Shown one piece after another: positions 8,381 through 18,093 of a DNA stretch of 35,171 nt; the first letter of the stretch is position 1; every line of letters starts with the position of its first letter. Source of the DNA: Nitrospinota bacterium (GTDB lineage: Bacteria > Nitrospinota_A > UBA7883); NCBI GenBank assembly GCA_029881335.1, contig JAOUMU010000001.1:1-35171 (forward strand), given 5' to 3'. The notes under the pieces were generated by a model. The model saw nothing but the letters and a program-made list of their open reading frames with translations. It was not told the origin of the DNA and searched no databases. The translations under genes were made by a program, and so were the position numbers.

Positions 8381-9829
8381 ATGGATACAAAGGAAATAGC
8401 TCTCAGGCTAACTCGGGCCAGCTTTTTTCTGGGCACTCCTCCAAAGGCTTTGGAGCGGCTGGCCATGGGAGGGGAAGTGTTGCGTGTGGAAGCCGGCGAA
8501 GTGATCATCCGCGAGGGAGAGTACGAGATGGTTTGTTTCGTTATCCTCTCCGGCGCGTTCAATGTCATCGTCACGGATATGGAGACCCAGGAGAGACGCA
8601 GGGTGCGGACATTGGGCCCGGGTGAGCTTCTGGGCGAGATGTCGGTTCTCTCCGGCACGCCGCGCCATGCGGAGGTGGCATGCGCCGAGGACGCCTATCT
8701 GTTGCGCCTGGAGAAGGATGAGTTTCTCTCTTTTCTGGACGCGTCGCCGGTGGCCAAGGAGAGGCTGGACGCCGAGTACCGCCGCAGGGCGCTCACCAGC
8801 GCGCTAAAGTCCCTGGACGTTTTCTCCGTGATTGAAGGCCCCACCATAGAGACCCTGGCGGCAAAAGTGGAGCTGATCGTACGCCAGAAAGGCGAGGTCA
8901 TTTTCTCCCCCGGCGAGATAGCCGACGCCATATACCTGATCCGGGATGGTTTCGTTCAGCTCTCGCGGGAGTCTATGGACACGGAGAGTGAATTTTTTGA
9001 TTCAAGGTTCGACAAGGTCTCCCTCAACCCCCAGGCGGGGCCAAGGATGAAGGAGTATATTTTGGCGTATCTGGGGCAAGGCGCCTATTTCGGCGAGGTG
9101 GCCCTGTTCGACAACCGCCCCCGGGTGGCCACATCCACCGCGCTTACCCGCACGGAGCTGGTGAAGATAAACAAAGCGGATTTTGACAAGCTTCTATTAA
9201 GCTACCCGGAGGTGCGGGCGGAGCTGCAAAAGGTGGCGGCTTCCAGGTATCTTTCAGCGCCGGGACTTACCACGAAGGCGGATCACGACATGGTGCGCTG
9301 GGCCACCAGCCAGGATATCTTCGCCGCCGACCATGTGCTTTTTCTCGACCTGGACCGTTGCGCCCGGTGCCTGAACTGTATCAGCGCCTGCGCCAAGCTG
9401 CACAATGGCGTCACCAGGATCACCCATAACGGCATCCGCCACAGGAACATACTTATCCCCACCTCGTGCCGACATTGCCGCCAGCCCACCTGCATGATCG
9501 GCTGCCCCACCGGCGCGATCCAGCGGGACAAGACGGGGGAGGTGTACCACCTGGACACCTGCATAGGCTGTGGAACCTGCGCCCGAGGGTGCCCCTTTGG
9601 CAACATCAGCATCGTGGAGGTGAAGGAGAGCCGGAGTGGCTGGCTGGGGGCCTTCGGCAATATGCTGGGCATGGATAGTGGGGCGCAGGTGAAGAAAAAG
9701 GCGGTCAAGTGCGACATGTGCAAGGATTACAAGTATCGCGGATGCCAGCACAACTGCCCCACCCAGGCCATTGTTTCCGCCCGACCAGCGGAGTATTTCA
9801 CGGGGCTGACTGGCGGGGCCCGGATATGA
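8381..9829 (+). CDS. Fusion protein: two cyclic-nucleotide-binding (Crp-type) domains + four-cluster [4Fe-4S] ferredoxin subunit (DmsB/NrfC-like)
   Basis: Start placed at ATG 8381 (MDTKEIALRL), because the longer ORF from 8279 overlaps the upstream gene. CNB signatures GELLGEMSVLSGTPRHAE and GAYFGEVALFDNRPRVAT; Cys motifs CARCLNCISAC, CRHCRQPTCMIGCP, CIGCGTCARGCP, CDMCKDYKYRGCQHNCP. Confidence 0.9.
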   Translation: MDTKEIALRLTRASFFLGTPPKALERLAMGGEVLRVEAGEVIIREGEYEMVCFVILSGAFNVIVTDMETQERRRVRTLGPGELLGEMSVLSGTPRHAEVACAEDAYLLRLEKDEFLSFLDASPVAKERLDAEYRRRALTSALKSLDVFSVIEGPTIETLAAKVELIVRQKGEVIFSPGEIADAIYLIRDGFVQLSRESMDTESEFFDSRFDKVSLNPQAGPRMKEYILAYLGQGAYFGEVALFDNRPRVATSTALTRTELVKINKADFDKLLLSYPEVRAELQKVAASRYLSAPGLTTKADHDMVRWATSQDIFAADHVLFLDLDRCARCLNCISACAKLHNGVTRITHNGIRHRNILIPTSCRHCRQPTCMIGCPTGAIQRDKTGEVYHLDTCIGCGTCARGCPFGNISIVEVKESRSGWLGAFGNMLGMDSGAQVKKKAVKCDMCKDYKYRGCQHNCPTQAIVSARPAEYFTGLTGGARI

Positions 9830-10638
9830 CAATCAACGCGTGGGTTCTGGCCGCTCTGTCGGGTATCGCCGCTCTGGCCGCAGCCATGGTGGTGCTTCTA
9901 AAGCCTTTCCCGGCGGTTCCCGGCTTCGAACCCGCAGGAGTGAAACCCCTCTTGGGTTGGGCCGCCCTGGCCCTGGGCCTGATTTCCATGGTCTTCTCGA
10001 TCCGAAAGAGGCAAAGCCTGCAATGGCCCGGCGAGCTATCCATATGGAGGACCGTACATGTGGTGGTGGGCCTTCTATTCGTCGTCAGCTTGCTTCTGCA
10101 TTCCGGGGGCAAGCTGGGCGCGGGAGTCGCCTTCTGGCTTGTTGCCCTGACGACGGCGATTTTCCTCACCGGCCTATGGGGAATCGTGAGCCAGGGGTGG
10201 ATTCCAGCGAAGATGACCCAGTCATTGCAGGATCCTGTGTACAAGGACAAGATGCAGGACGATATAAACCTTATCATGCAGCAGATATCCAACGACCTGG
10301 AGGGCCGTTCCGAGCGGTTCGAGCAGGTATACCAGAGACACATCCTGCCGGCCATCTCGCTGACCCGGCCCTGGATGGCCCAGCAACGCGCTTTTTTCAA
10401 CCGTTACGATCCCACCTCCGATGATGTAAACGCAGCGTACAGGGACCTAGGCTCGCTGAGCCTGCATGAAAAGGAGATTTTCTACACAATGGCGGAGAAG
10501 GCGCTGGACATAATAGAAATCCGGCGCAGCCAGGGCTTCCAGGCTCTGCTGAATAACTGGCTGGACTGGCATATCGCGGTCGCGTCGATCATCATGGCCA
10601 TGGCCTTTATGCATGTGATGGCGTCATACGTCTTTTAG
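9826..10638 (+). CDS. b-type-cytochrome-like integral membrane protein
   Basis: Start placed at ATG 9826 (MTINAWVLAAL), overlapping the upstream stop (ATGA). About four or more TM segments with His-containing helices WRTVHVVVGLLFVVSLLLHSG and WLDWHIAVASIIMAMAFMHVM, and a cytoplasmic-looking loop of roughly 110 residues. Confidence 0.75.
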   Translation: MTINAWVLAALSGIAALAAAMVVLLKPFPAVPGFEPAGVKPLLGWAALALGLISMVFSIRKRQSLQWPGELSIWRTVHVVVGLLFVVSLLLHSGGKLGAGVAFWLVALTTAIFLTGLWGIVSQGWIPAKMTQSLQDPVYKDKMQDDINLIMQQISNDLEGRSERFEQVYQRHILPAISLTRPWMAQQRAFFNRYDPTSDDVNAAYRDLGSLSLHEKEIFYTMAEKALDIIEIRRSQGFQALLNNWLDWHIAVASIIMAMAFMHVMASYVF

Positions 10639-10660
10639 CCGGAGAAACGGCATAGAACCG

Positions 10661-11452
10661 CTAGCCTCTCTTTCGCCCCACAGCCTTGAACCAGGAATAG
10701 AAAAACGCCCCTTCCGGCGGTCGACCGCTTTGCTCCAGATCCGCCATCCCGCTCTCCCATTCCTCCGGCCCCACATATCCTGCGGCGATAGCTTTTTCTT
10801 TGGCGGTCATGGTCATCGGCACGATGATCTTGTTCACCATCCCCTCCAGTAATTCGGGGTGGCCAGCGTCGGCGTATATGGTCCGGGGCTCGGACAGCTC
10901 CACCTCGAACCCGGCGCTAGTTAACAGGGAGTGGAGCCCCCGGCCGATCAGAGGATCGTGTCCCAGATCCTGTTGGGCCCTTATCATGGCATTCCACACG
11001 GCGGCGGAGGCCTGGCTCCGGGGATACCAGACACAGGCATGGTGATCTCCCTCGATCAGCGTGACGGTACCTCCCGGCTTTAACAGGCGGCTGAGTCCCG
11101 CAAGAGCCTGGACCGGGTTTGCGATATGCTCCAGCAGAAAACATATGAATATGTGGTGAAACGATTCATCCCTGAAAGGGGGAGACTTCAGATCGGCCTG
11201 CAAAAAAGACCCTCCCCCGACGTATCCTGAGGCTGCGGCCAGGGAGTCTCGGGAAAAGTCCATGGAGACGAAATCGCATCCGGGATTGCGGCGGCGCAGG
11301 ATGGCGGTCTGGGCGCCCACGCCGCAACCGGTCTCCAATATCAGCTCTCCGGGGGCGTAGCAGGTCCCGGAATGGACAAGGTCCTCCAGTATGGTGGACT
11401 GCTCCACCAGGCGCTGTATTTCCCTTTCAGAGTATCCGTGGATGTATCCCAT
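10661..11452 (-). CDS. Class I SAM-dependent methyltransferase
   Basis: 263 aa; ILETGCGVGAQTAIL, FVSMDFS, LQADLKSPPFRDESFHHIFICFLLEHI, LLKPGGTVTLIEGD. Confidence 0.88.
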   Translation of the reverse strand: MGYIHGYSEREIQRLVEQSTILEDLVHSGTCYAPGELILETGCGVGAQTAILRRRNPGCDFVSMDFSRDSLAAASGYVGGGSFLQADLKSPPFRDESFHHIFICFLLEHIANPVQALAGLSRLLKPGGTVTLIEGDHHACVWYPRSQASAAVWNAMIRAQQDLGHDPLIGRGLHSLLTSAGFEVELSEPRTIYADAGHPELLEGMVNKIIVPMTMTAKEKAIAAGYVGPEEWESGMADLEQSGRPPEGAFFYSWFKAVGRKRG

Positions 11453-11464
11453 ACACTGCCATGC

Positions 11465-12361
11465 TCATCTGGCCGAGGCGGCCTGGGTAATGGCAAACCC
11501 CTTTTCCCTCAGCAGCCGCACCACTCCCTTCTCTCCCACCAGGTGGCCGGCGCCCACCACCACAAACAACTTATCGCCGGAGAGGGCCATCTGGGCGATG
11601 TTGTTGGCCATAACTTTATTGCGATGGAAGAACATTTTTTCATACACCGGCTCCAGCTCCGGGTTTTTTTTCAGGGAGCTGAACACCAGGCTTTCAAGCA
11701 GGGGCGCGTTGCCACTCTTCCATGCGTAGATTATGGAGGCTACATCGTCGCGGCGCTTATCGATGTCTGTAACCGCCATCATGATCAGGCTCTCCTGTAG
11801 CCGGTCGTCAAAGCCAGAGATCAGGTCCAGCTGATATTCCATCGATTCCAGTTCGGATATCTTCTTTCCGTTTTCATTGGCCTTGTTCAGAAAATGATTG
11901 TCTATTCCTTTGGCTGGATCCAGCCCCATCTTTTTCATACCTATCTCTTCCAGGACCAGGTACACCGCCCACGGTTTCATCCTTCTTACCATCTGGATCG
12001 CCGGGTCGGCCCCATCCAGATAGCTCGCCACCGCCTTTTGCGCTTCCGGGGAGATATGTTTATCCAGCGAATCGCCCGGCGCGCAAAATCCTTTTTGCAT
12101 CACTACTTGCTGCAGGGCCGCCAGGTCCTGATCCGTGATATCCACCTCCACCACCAGCGCGGAGCTTTGCTCGAAAGCTTTCTCTATGGCCGGATCCAGA
12201 GGATAGAAACTGTCGTCGCCCACGTGGATGGAGCCGAGAAGGTGGATTTCCCCCTCTGGGGAGACAGCCTTCCACATAAAAACATTGTCTACTGCCTGGG
12301 CGTTCCCCGCGAAGAGAAAATAGATCGCCAGGGAAAAAAGAACTCTGAAACGGTTTATCAT
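11465..12361 (-). CDS. TraB/GumN family protein
   Basis: 298 aa; signal peptide, FMWKAVSPEGEIHLLGSIHVGDDSFYPL, MKPWAVYLVLEE, ...LFVVVGAGHLVGEKGVVRLLREKGF. Confidence 0.9.
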   Translation of the reverse strand: MINRFRVLFSLAIYFLFAGNAQAVDNVFMWKAVSPEGEIHLLGSIHVGDDSFYPLDPAIEKAFEQSSALVVEVDITDQDLAALQQVVMQKGFCAPGDSLDKHISPEAQKAVASYLDGADPAIQMVRRMKPWAVYLVLEEIGMKKMGLDPAKGIDNHFLNKANENGKKISELESMEYQLDLISGFDDRLQESLIMMAVTDIDKRRDDVASIIYAWKSGNAPLLESLVFSSLKKNPELEPVYEKMFFHRNKVMANNIAQMALSGDKLFVVVGAGHLVGEKGVVRLLREKGFAITQAASAR

Positions 12362-12470
12362 AACTATTTCTCGTGAATCCTGTTTTTATACTGCGCCAAC
12401 GCTGACTATCAGCGACCTGTCTTTATCCTGATTTATTCTTTATATGATTCTGCCCGGACATTCAATGTCT

Positions 12471-14504
12471 TCAGTTGTCCCTATTGCCGGAGTGGGACGG
12501 CTGGAGAGCCTGTATCCTGGGCGGCGCCACCTTGTTGTCCATAATCATCCTCTCGCTCATACCGATGTATGCCCTCATCCACCAATGGAGCTTCTCCCCC
12601 ACTCTACCGACATCATTCTTCCTCTCCACCTCCGCCCCGGTTGCCATGTCGTACAGCCCATACACCCGCTCCATATCCGCAAGCAGCATATACCCTCCGG
12701 AAACGAATACGCGGCTGCGGCTGTCTCTGGGCAAGGTGGTGGCCCTGGGGCCCTTGCCGAACACTGATTTTCCCCATGCTGTATAAGGCTCTGTGGAACC
12801 TATAAGATCCAGGATCGTGGGGATCAGGTCAAACTGGCTGGCGAGAGTCTCCTTTCTGCCGGAGAGCCCCAGCCGAGGCGCGTGGAAAAGGCATGGTATC
12901 TGGTACGACTCGCGCATATTGTGGTTGGAGAAATATCGGGCCGTATGGTCAGCCGTGATGACAAACAGAGTGTTATGGTAGTAATCCGATTTTTTAGCCA
13001 GTTCGAAAAATCGGGAGAGCGCATAGTCCGAATAGCCCATGGAGTTTAGAAAATCGCTTTTGGGCGAAGGGAATTGGCGGTATTTGTCAAACTCCCCCGA
13101 CGGCAGCCGGAAGGGAAGATGAGACGACAGGGACATGATAACGGAAAAGAAAGGCTCTTTCATTTGGCTATATTCCTGGTTTGCCCGCTCGAAGACCGCT
13201 TCATCGTAGATGCCCCATATACCGTCATATGTTTTGTCCGTCCGCTGGAAATCGTCCAGGCTGATGTGCCTGGAGAAGCCGAGCCTCCTTACCAGCTTGT
13301 GGAATCCCATGGAATCCGCCTCCCCTCCATGGATGAACAGGGTCTCGTAATCCATGGCGGCAAAGACAGAGCCAACAGGATGGAGCCTGGTCTGAAAGGA
13401 AAGCCCACCCGCGCCGGCTATGATCGGATTCCATGTGGGGAACGAGCCCATCACCGCCAAAAATCCCTCGAACGTGCGTTGGGCATTGGCGAAGCAGTTG
13501 TTCAGCAGTAAGCTCTCTTCCGCCAGCTTGTCGAAAAAGGGCCCGCCGGATACGGCGCCGCCATATGCGCCCAGGTATTTGGCGGTCCAACTCTCCATGA
13601 TGATCAGCACCACGTTCATGCCCCGGGCGCGGCCATCGGGCGCGGCGAAACGGCGGTAGAGGGGATACTCCAGATCCACCGGCGCCTCGTCTGTGCCCAC
13701 AATTACTTGCAGGGTTTCCGACTTCTCCCTGTCGGTAAGCGTCACATTCGCCGCCACGCCTCCGCCTTCGCGGCTAAAATCGTACAGCGCCTGATATGTG
13801 GTAAAGACGCCGTTTAGGCTCAGGTTGCCCATCGCCTCGTTGGCGCTCATGAACGCGTGGGACACCCCCAGAGGCTTGAACTGGACCCCTCCCCTGACAG
13901 CTATTACAGTCACCAAAGCCACCAGCAGAAAGGAGCCTGTTTCCGTTAGCCACCCGGCGGCAGTGGCGCCGTCGACTGGGGCTTCGGCCGTGGCCTGGGC
14001 CATAGCCTTGCGGACAGGTATTATCACCCACCGGCGATATGCGGCTATGTAGGCGACCAGCGCCGTGATCATGGCCAGTGTGTCCAGCATAAAGCCGGTG
14101 AATCCCATCTTCGTCACAACGCCGACACTCTGCCATGCGTATAGGATGTCGTATGAGAGCCTGCGTTGGGTGTCGGCGTAGAAGTGGACATCTATGAACT
14201 GATATCCGAGCAGACCCACCTGCCAGAAAAGCAGGACGTATAGAAGAGGCGCCATAAGCCTGCCCGCCGCAGGTGTCCTGGGCAAGGCGGCCAGCAGGAT
14301 GAAGGGGAGGGATATGATGAATCCGATGGAGATATCAAACCTGACTCCACTCAAAAACGCCAGCGCCACCGCCGAGGGCTCGGCGATGAAAAGCTGAACG
14401 TATTTGAGATACAGGTATCCCCGCAGCAGCGAAAGAGCTCCGGCAAACATCAGGATAGGCGCGAAATACGCCCTCAGGCGCCAGCGCGAACGGGCGCCGA
14501 TCAA
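12471..14504 (-). CDS. LTA synthase family/sulfatase-type phosphoglycerol transferase
   Basis: 677 aa; about five N-terminal TM segments then VLIIMESWTAKYLGAYGG...FANAQRTFEGFLAVM...LFVITADHTARYFSNHN. Confidence 0.9.
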   Translation of the reverse strand: MIGARSRWRLRAYFAPILMFAGALSLLRGYLYLKYVQLFIAEPSAVALAFLSGVRFDISIGFIISLPFILLAALPRTPAAGRLMAPLLYVLLFWQVGLLGYQFIDVHFYADTQRRLSYDILYAWQSVGVVTKMGFTGFMLDTLAMITALVAYIAAYRRWVIIPVRKAMAQATAEAPVDGATAAGWLTETGSFLLVALVTVIAVRGGVQFKPLGVSHAFMSANEAMGNLSLNGVFTTYQALYDFSREGGGVAANVTLTDREKSETLQVIVGTDEAPVDLEYPLYRRFAAPDGRARGMNVVLIIMESWTAKYLGAYGGAVSGGPFFDKLAEESLLLNNCFANAQRTFEGFLAVMGSFPTWNPIIAGAGGLSFQTRLHPVGSVFAAMDYETLFIHGGEADSMGFHKLVRRLGFSRHISLDDFQRTDKTYDGIWGIYDEAVFERANQEYSQMKEPFFSVIMSLSSHLPFRLPSGEFDKYRQFPSPKSDFLNSMGYSDYALSRFFELAKKSDYYHNTLFVITADHTARYFSNHNMRESYQIPCLFHAPRLGLSGRKETLASQFDLIPTILDLIGSTEPYTAWGKSVFGKGPRATTLPRDSRSRVFVSGGYMLLADMERVYGLYDMATGAEVERKNDVGRVGEKLHWWMRAYIGMSERMIMDNKVAPPRIQALQPSHSGNRDN

Positions 14505-14622
14505 CTAACCCACTCCGGGCCATATAGGGCCATTTTCATGATCCAGCGCCGACAAGGGGGCCCTGGTGAATGGGCTGGTGTGCTAATGAGAAGGTCCAAA
14601 GGAGTATCCTGATTTTCTATTA

Positions 14623-14653
14623 TTGACAAAGCACTCTTACGAGCATTTATTAT
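14623..14653 (+). promoter_or_regulatory. Sigma70-like promoter for the OM protein gene
   Basis: TTGACA at 14623-14628; TTTATT (17-bp spacing) or TATTAT (19-bp spacing) about 45 bp upstream of ATG 14693. Confidence 0.4.
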
Positions 14654-14692
14654 GTATCAAGACTTATCGGGTTCAAGGATTAAATTCATACA

Positions 14693-15583
14693 ATGACGCA
14701 TAGGTTGATCGCATCCCTCTCGTTGGCCGCTATGCTGATGCCTCTCCCCACCTTTGTCCATGCGTCTCCGAAAGAGAGCCCGGCGGCAGTGGGCCCGATA
14801 GAATCCTCGCCACAAGGCCAGACTCCTGATGCCATTGAAATCCAGGAAAAGCCTCTGGCCGAAGACTCCGGAGTCACGTTTATCGGGCTCGGCTTTCCTG
14901 TGGGCCTATACCAGGTGCGGGACCACACTTTGCAGAACCCCCATCTCCATCAGGGCCTTATCGTTGGGATGAGCGTGGACTATGAAAAAGAGAATGGGCC
15001 AAACCGCCATGCCTTTTCCATCGGTGGTGGCTATTCCTCACTGAGCGACGATTACAACCTCCCTGCCATTGCCGTGGTGACAGGGGCCCGGGTGGAGAAG
15101 ACACGCCTGTGGAAACACTTCGGCCATCAGGGAGAGTGGGCGCTCTACTCCGGGGCTTTTGCTGAATACAGATCTGATGTCTCCATGTATCCGTTCATAG
15201 ACGATGGGCATCTCTACTGGCTCACCTCGTTGGGGGTGGGTCCAACTATTTTGGTGGAGCGTCAGGTGCTGGATGGCGCCAATGCCAGCATCGGATTGCG
15301 GGCGCCCCTGTTCGCCATAATCTCCCGTCCACCCAGGGAGCGGTTCTATAACAACGACAAGGACAAGATAGACTATATTCTCCCCAAGATTTTCGAGAAT
15401 CGGGAGTTTCGGACTATCGACACGCATTTGTCCATGGAAGCGGAGGCGGCGCTGCGGTTCAGGATGGGAGGAAGATATATTCAGACCCTGGGCTACAGGC
15501 TTTTCTACACCAATGACTCATACCCCATGTCTACCCAGATTCTTTCGCACATAATTTTCCTTAGGATAAGCGCGCAATGGTGA
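14693..15583 (+). CDS. Exported outer-membrane beta-barrel protein (MipA/OmpV-like)
   Basis: 296 aa; Sec signal peptide ending VHA, GVTFIGLGFPVGLYQV, alternating amphipathic strands, C-terminal ...FLRISAQW with terminal aromatic residue. Confidence 0.6.
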   Translation: MTHRLIASLSLAAMLMPLPTFVHASPKESPAAVGPIESSPQGQTPDAIEIQEKPLAEDSGVTFIGLGFPVGLYQVRDHTLQNPHLHQGLIVGMSVDYEKENGPNRHAFSIGGGYSSLSDDYNLPAIAVVTGARVEKTRLWKHFGHQGEWALYSGAFAEYRSDVSMYPFIDDGHLYWLTSLGVGPTILVERQVLDGANASIGLRAPLFAIISRPPRERFYNNDKDKIDYILPKIFENREFRTIDTHLSMEAEAALRFRMGGRYIQTLGYRLFYTNDSYPMSTQILSHIIFLRISAQW

Positions 15584-16671
15584 AGAGTGGATGGAAGGCG
15601 CCGATTATTGTGATGGCCCTGTCGCTGTTTGCGTCCTCATGCCTGGGGGACGCGCCCATAAAGATAGGTTTCAACATGACTCCCCAGCAGCGCAACGATG
15701 GCTGGGAGATATCCACCCCGGCTGCGGAGGGATTCGACCCTGCGGGGCTGGAGAAGGCATACCGCCTTTTCTTTTCCAATGACCATTTCAAGACCGCGTA
15801 CAGCCTGCTGGTGATCCGCAACGGCAGGCTGGTGGCGGAGGGGTATTGCCGGGATATGGGGGACATTGACCGGCTTAACAATATAAAATCCGCCACCAAA
15901 AGCGTCACCTCCATGGTCACCGGCATTGCCATTAACGAGGGCCTGATCGGCTCTGTGAACGACCGGGTGTATGACTATATCCCCCAGTTTTTTGATGACG
16001 ACCTGGGCAAAAGAGATATCACAATCCACAACCTGCTGACAATGCGCTCCGGCCTGAAATGGGATAACGGAGTGGACAATTACGATTGGCTGGTGAACGA
16101 GCCCCCCAGCAGCCTGCGATATATGCTCTCCCGGGAGCTGGAATGGACTCCCGGTACATTCTTTAACTATAGCGATCTGAACCCGCACCTAATGAGCGGA
16201 ATTCTGCACCGCGTCACCCAACGGAAAATGCAGGACTACGCCAGGGAAAAGCTGCTCGCTCCCCTGGGGATCACCAACTTTTTCTGGGAGGAATACGCCC
16301 CGGATAAAATCACCCATGGGGCCTTCGGGCTGTACCTAAAGCCGCGCGACTTCGCCAAACTTGGGCTTTTGGCACTGCGCTGGGGCGACTATAACGGAAT
16401 ACCGGTTGTCCCCACAAGCTGGATGGTACGTTCCACCCAGGCGGATACGAACCGTAACGAGGGGGGCTATGGGTACTACTGGTGGATAAGACCCGACTAT
16501 AAAGCCTTCGCCGCCCTGGGCCACGGGGGCCAGATTCTTTACATGATTCCGGACGAGGACCTGTTGATAATTCTCACCGCCAATCCATACACCAACCAGG
16601 ACCTGGTGGCCGTCAGTCTGCACGACGCGGAACGCCTGGTCCATATGATCCTGGACTCGGCAAGGATGTGA
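15577..16671 (+). CDS. Serine hydrolase, beta-lactamase class C/penicillin-binding-protein-like family
   Basis: 364 aa; lipoprotein-like N-terminus (...FASSCLGDAP), SATKSVTSMVTG (SxxK), NYSDLNPHLMSG (YxN-like), GHGGQILYMIPDEDLLIILTAN (HxG). Confidence 0.9.
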   Translation: MVKSGWKAPIIVMALSLFASSCLGDAPIKIGFNMTPQQRNDGWEISTPAAEGFDPAGLEKAYRLFFSNDHFKTAYSLLVIRNGRLVAEGYCRDMGDIDRLNNIKSATKSVTSMVTGIAINEGLIGSVNDRVYDYIPQFFDDDLGKRDITIHNLLTMRSGLKWDNGVDNYDWLVNEPPSSLRYMLSRELEWTPGTFFNYSDLNPHLMSGILHRVTQRKMQDYAREKLLAPLGITNFFWEEYAPDKITHGAFGLYLKPRDFAKLGLLALRWGDYNGIPVVPTSWMVRSTQADTNRNEGGYGYYWWIRPDYKAFAALGHGGQILYMIPDEDLLIILTANPYTNQDLVAVSLHDAERLVHMILDSARM

Positions 16672-16678
16672 TTTCCGG

Positions 16679-16711
16679 ATGGTCCTGCCTGGTCCCGGAC
16701 CATTTCTTTTT
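16679..16711 (+). terminator. Rho-independent terminator after the serine hydrolase
   Basis: ATGGTCC (16679-16685) and GGACCAT (16697-16703) form a perfect stem, followed by TTCTTTTT, 7 nt after the stop codon. Confidence 0.7.
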
Positions 16712-16899
16712 GTCGCAGCCCAACCGCAAAAAATCCACCTCATCCCCAGGTGGCGCCTCTTCCCCCGGTTGGATAGACAGCACATTTCCTCCAAAGGCCT
16801 TTATACTTTCTTCCATTGCTTCCGTATTCAGATATCTTGTCAAGACGGAGCCGAAGTTGCCCCTGTCAGATCGCCGTCCATACCCCCTCATACCGGCCG

Positions 16900-18087
16900 C
16901 TATTTCGCCGCCTGCATAGCTTCCGCAAAAGCCGGCAGAGCCCGGCGGCATACATCCGGCTCCACGCAAAACGCTATCCGGAAATGCCCCGGCGCGCCAA
17001 ATCCGCTGCCCGGCACCACCAGCGTGTTCCGCTCCTGGAGCATTCCGGTAAACTTCACATCGTCTTCTATGGGACTCTTCGGGAACAGATAGAAGCCCCC
17101 CTGCGGAGGTACCAGATCATATCCCGCCTGCTGAAGGCCCTCTGTCAGTATCATCCTGTTCTCCCGATACACCGTCATCTCCGCGGGTGTCCCTTGCAAA
17201 GGGCCCACCAGCCGCTGCTGCAGGGCGGGGGCGTTGACGAAACCGAGAATTCGGTTGGCCATGGTCATGGCGTCGAACATGGCGGCGGAGTCATCGTTCT
17301 GCGGCCCGATGGCGATATAACCGATCCTCTCACCGGGCAGGTTCAGGTCCTTGGAATGGGATGTGACGGCTATGGCGCGCCGGACCATGGAAAAGATGTT
17401 GGGAACCTGAATCTCATCATATACAAGCTTGCGGTACGGCTCGTCCATAACCAGGTAAATCGGACGGCCATGTTCCTTTGATTTGCGCTCCAGAATTTCT
17501 CCCACCTCCCGCAGGGAACCCTCGTCATAAACAGCCCCTGTAGGGTTGTTCGGGGAGTTGAGCAGGAGTATGCGGGTTTTCGGTCCTATGGCATCTTCGA
17601 TCCTCCCCAGCGCCAGGCGAAACTTCTCATCGGTCCTGGCCACTTTCAGCTCCGCCGAGTGGTTGGAGGCGTAGAAGATATATTCGGCGAAGTACGGGGC
17701 CACAACCAACACTTCGTCGCCCGGATCGCACAGCGCCTTGATGACAACATTCAATCCCCCTCCCGCGCCCACTGTCATTATTACGTGGTTTTCCGTGAAG
17801 GCGCCGCCACCTTGACTAGCCAGATACTCGGCCACGCGGGCGCGTACCAGGGGCAGGCCGGCGTTTGGCATATACCTGTGGGCTCCAAGGGAAGGATCGG
17901 CGGCCAGTTCGCGCAACCGCTGTCGCACCACGGCGGGAGGCTCGCCTGAGGGATTGCCCAAGGTGAAGTCGTATATGTTTTCCGCGCCGCGCAGGGTCTT
18001 GAGCCTGGCGCCCTCCTCGAACATCTTTCTGATCCACGACGATTTGTTCATCGCCACCGCCATGCTTTTCGATATCGCCACCGCCAC
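16900..18087 (-). CDS. Class I/II pyridoxal-phosphate aminotransferase (aspartate aminotransferase-like)
   Basis: 395 aa; IYDFTLGNPSGEPP, TVGAGGGLNVVIKAL, LLNSPNNPTGAVY, VMDEPYRKLVYD, TSHSKDLNLPGERIGYIAIGP. Confidence 0.95.
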   Translation of the reverse strand: MAVAISKSMAVAMNKSSWIRKMFEEGARLKTLRGAENIYDFTLGNPSGEPPAVVRQRLRELAADPSLGAHRYMPNAGLPLVRARVAEYLASQGGGAFTENHVIMTVGAGGGLNVVIKALCDPGDEVLVVAPYFAEYIFYASNHSAELKVARTDEKFRLALGRIEDAIGPKTRILLLNSPNNPTGAVYDEGSLREVGEILERKSKEHGRPIYLVMDEPYRKLVYDEIQVPNIFSMVRRAIAVTSHSKDLNLPGERIGYIAIGPQNDDSAAMFDAMTMANRILGFVNAPALQQRLVGPLQGTPAEMTVYRENRMILTEGLQQAGYDLVPPQGGFYLFPKSPIEDDVKFTGMLQERNTLVVPGSGFGAPGHFRIAFCVEPDVCRRALPAFAEAMQAAK

Positions 18088-18093
18088 TATTTC

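Noticed and set aside
12411-12423. GCTGA-CTA-TCAGC hairpin near the LTA-synthase/TraB boundary
   Set aside because: Short stem with no U-tract on either strand; likely chance.
16613-16816. Small minus-strand ORF (MEESIKAFGGNVLSIQPGEEAPPGDEVDFLRLG...) at the end of the serine hydrolase gene
   Set aside because: Composition is protein-like and a weak GGAAG precedes it, but it overlaps the hydrolase 3' end and the plus-strand terminator; no family recognised. Not supported enough to call.
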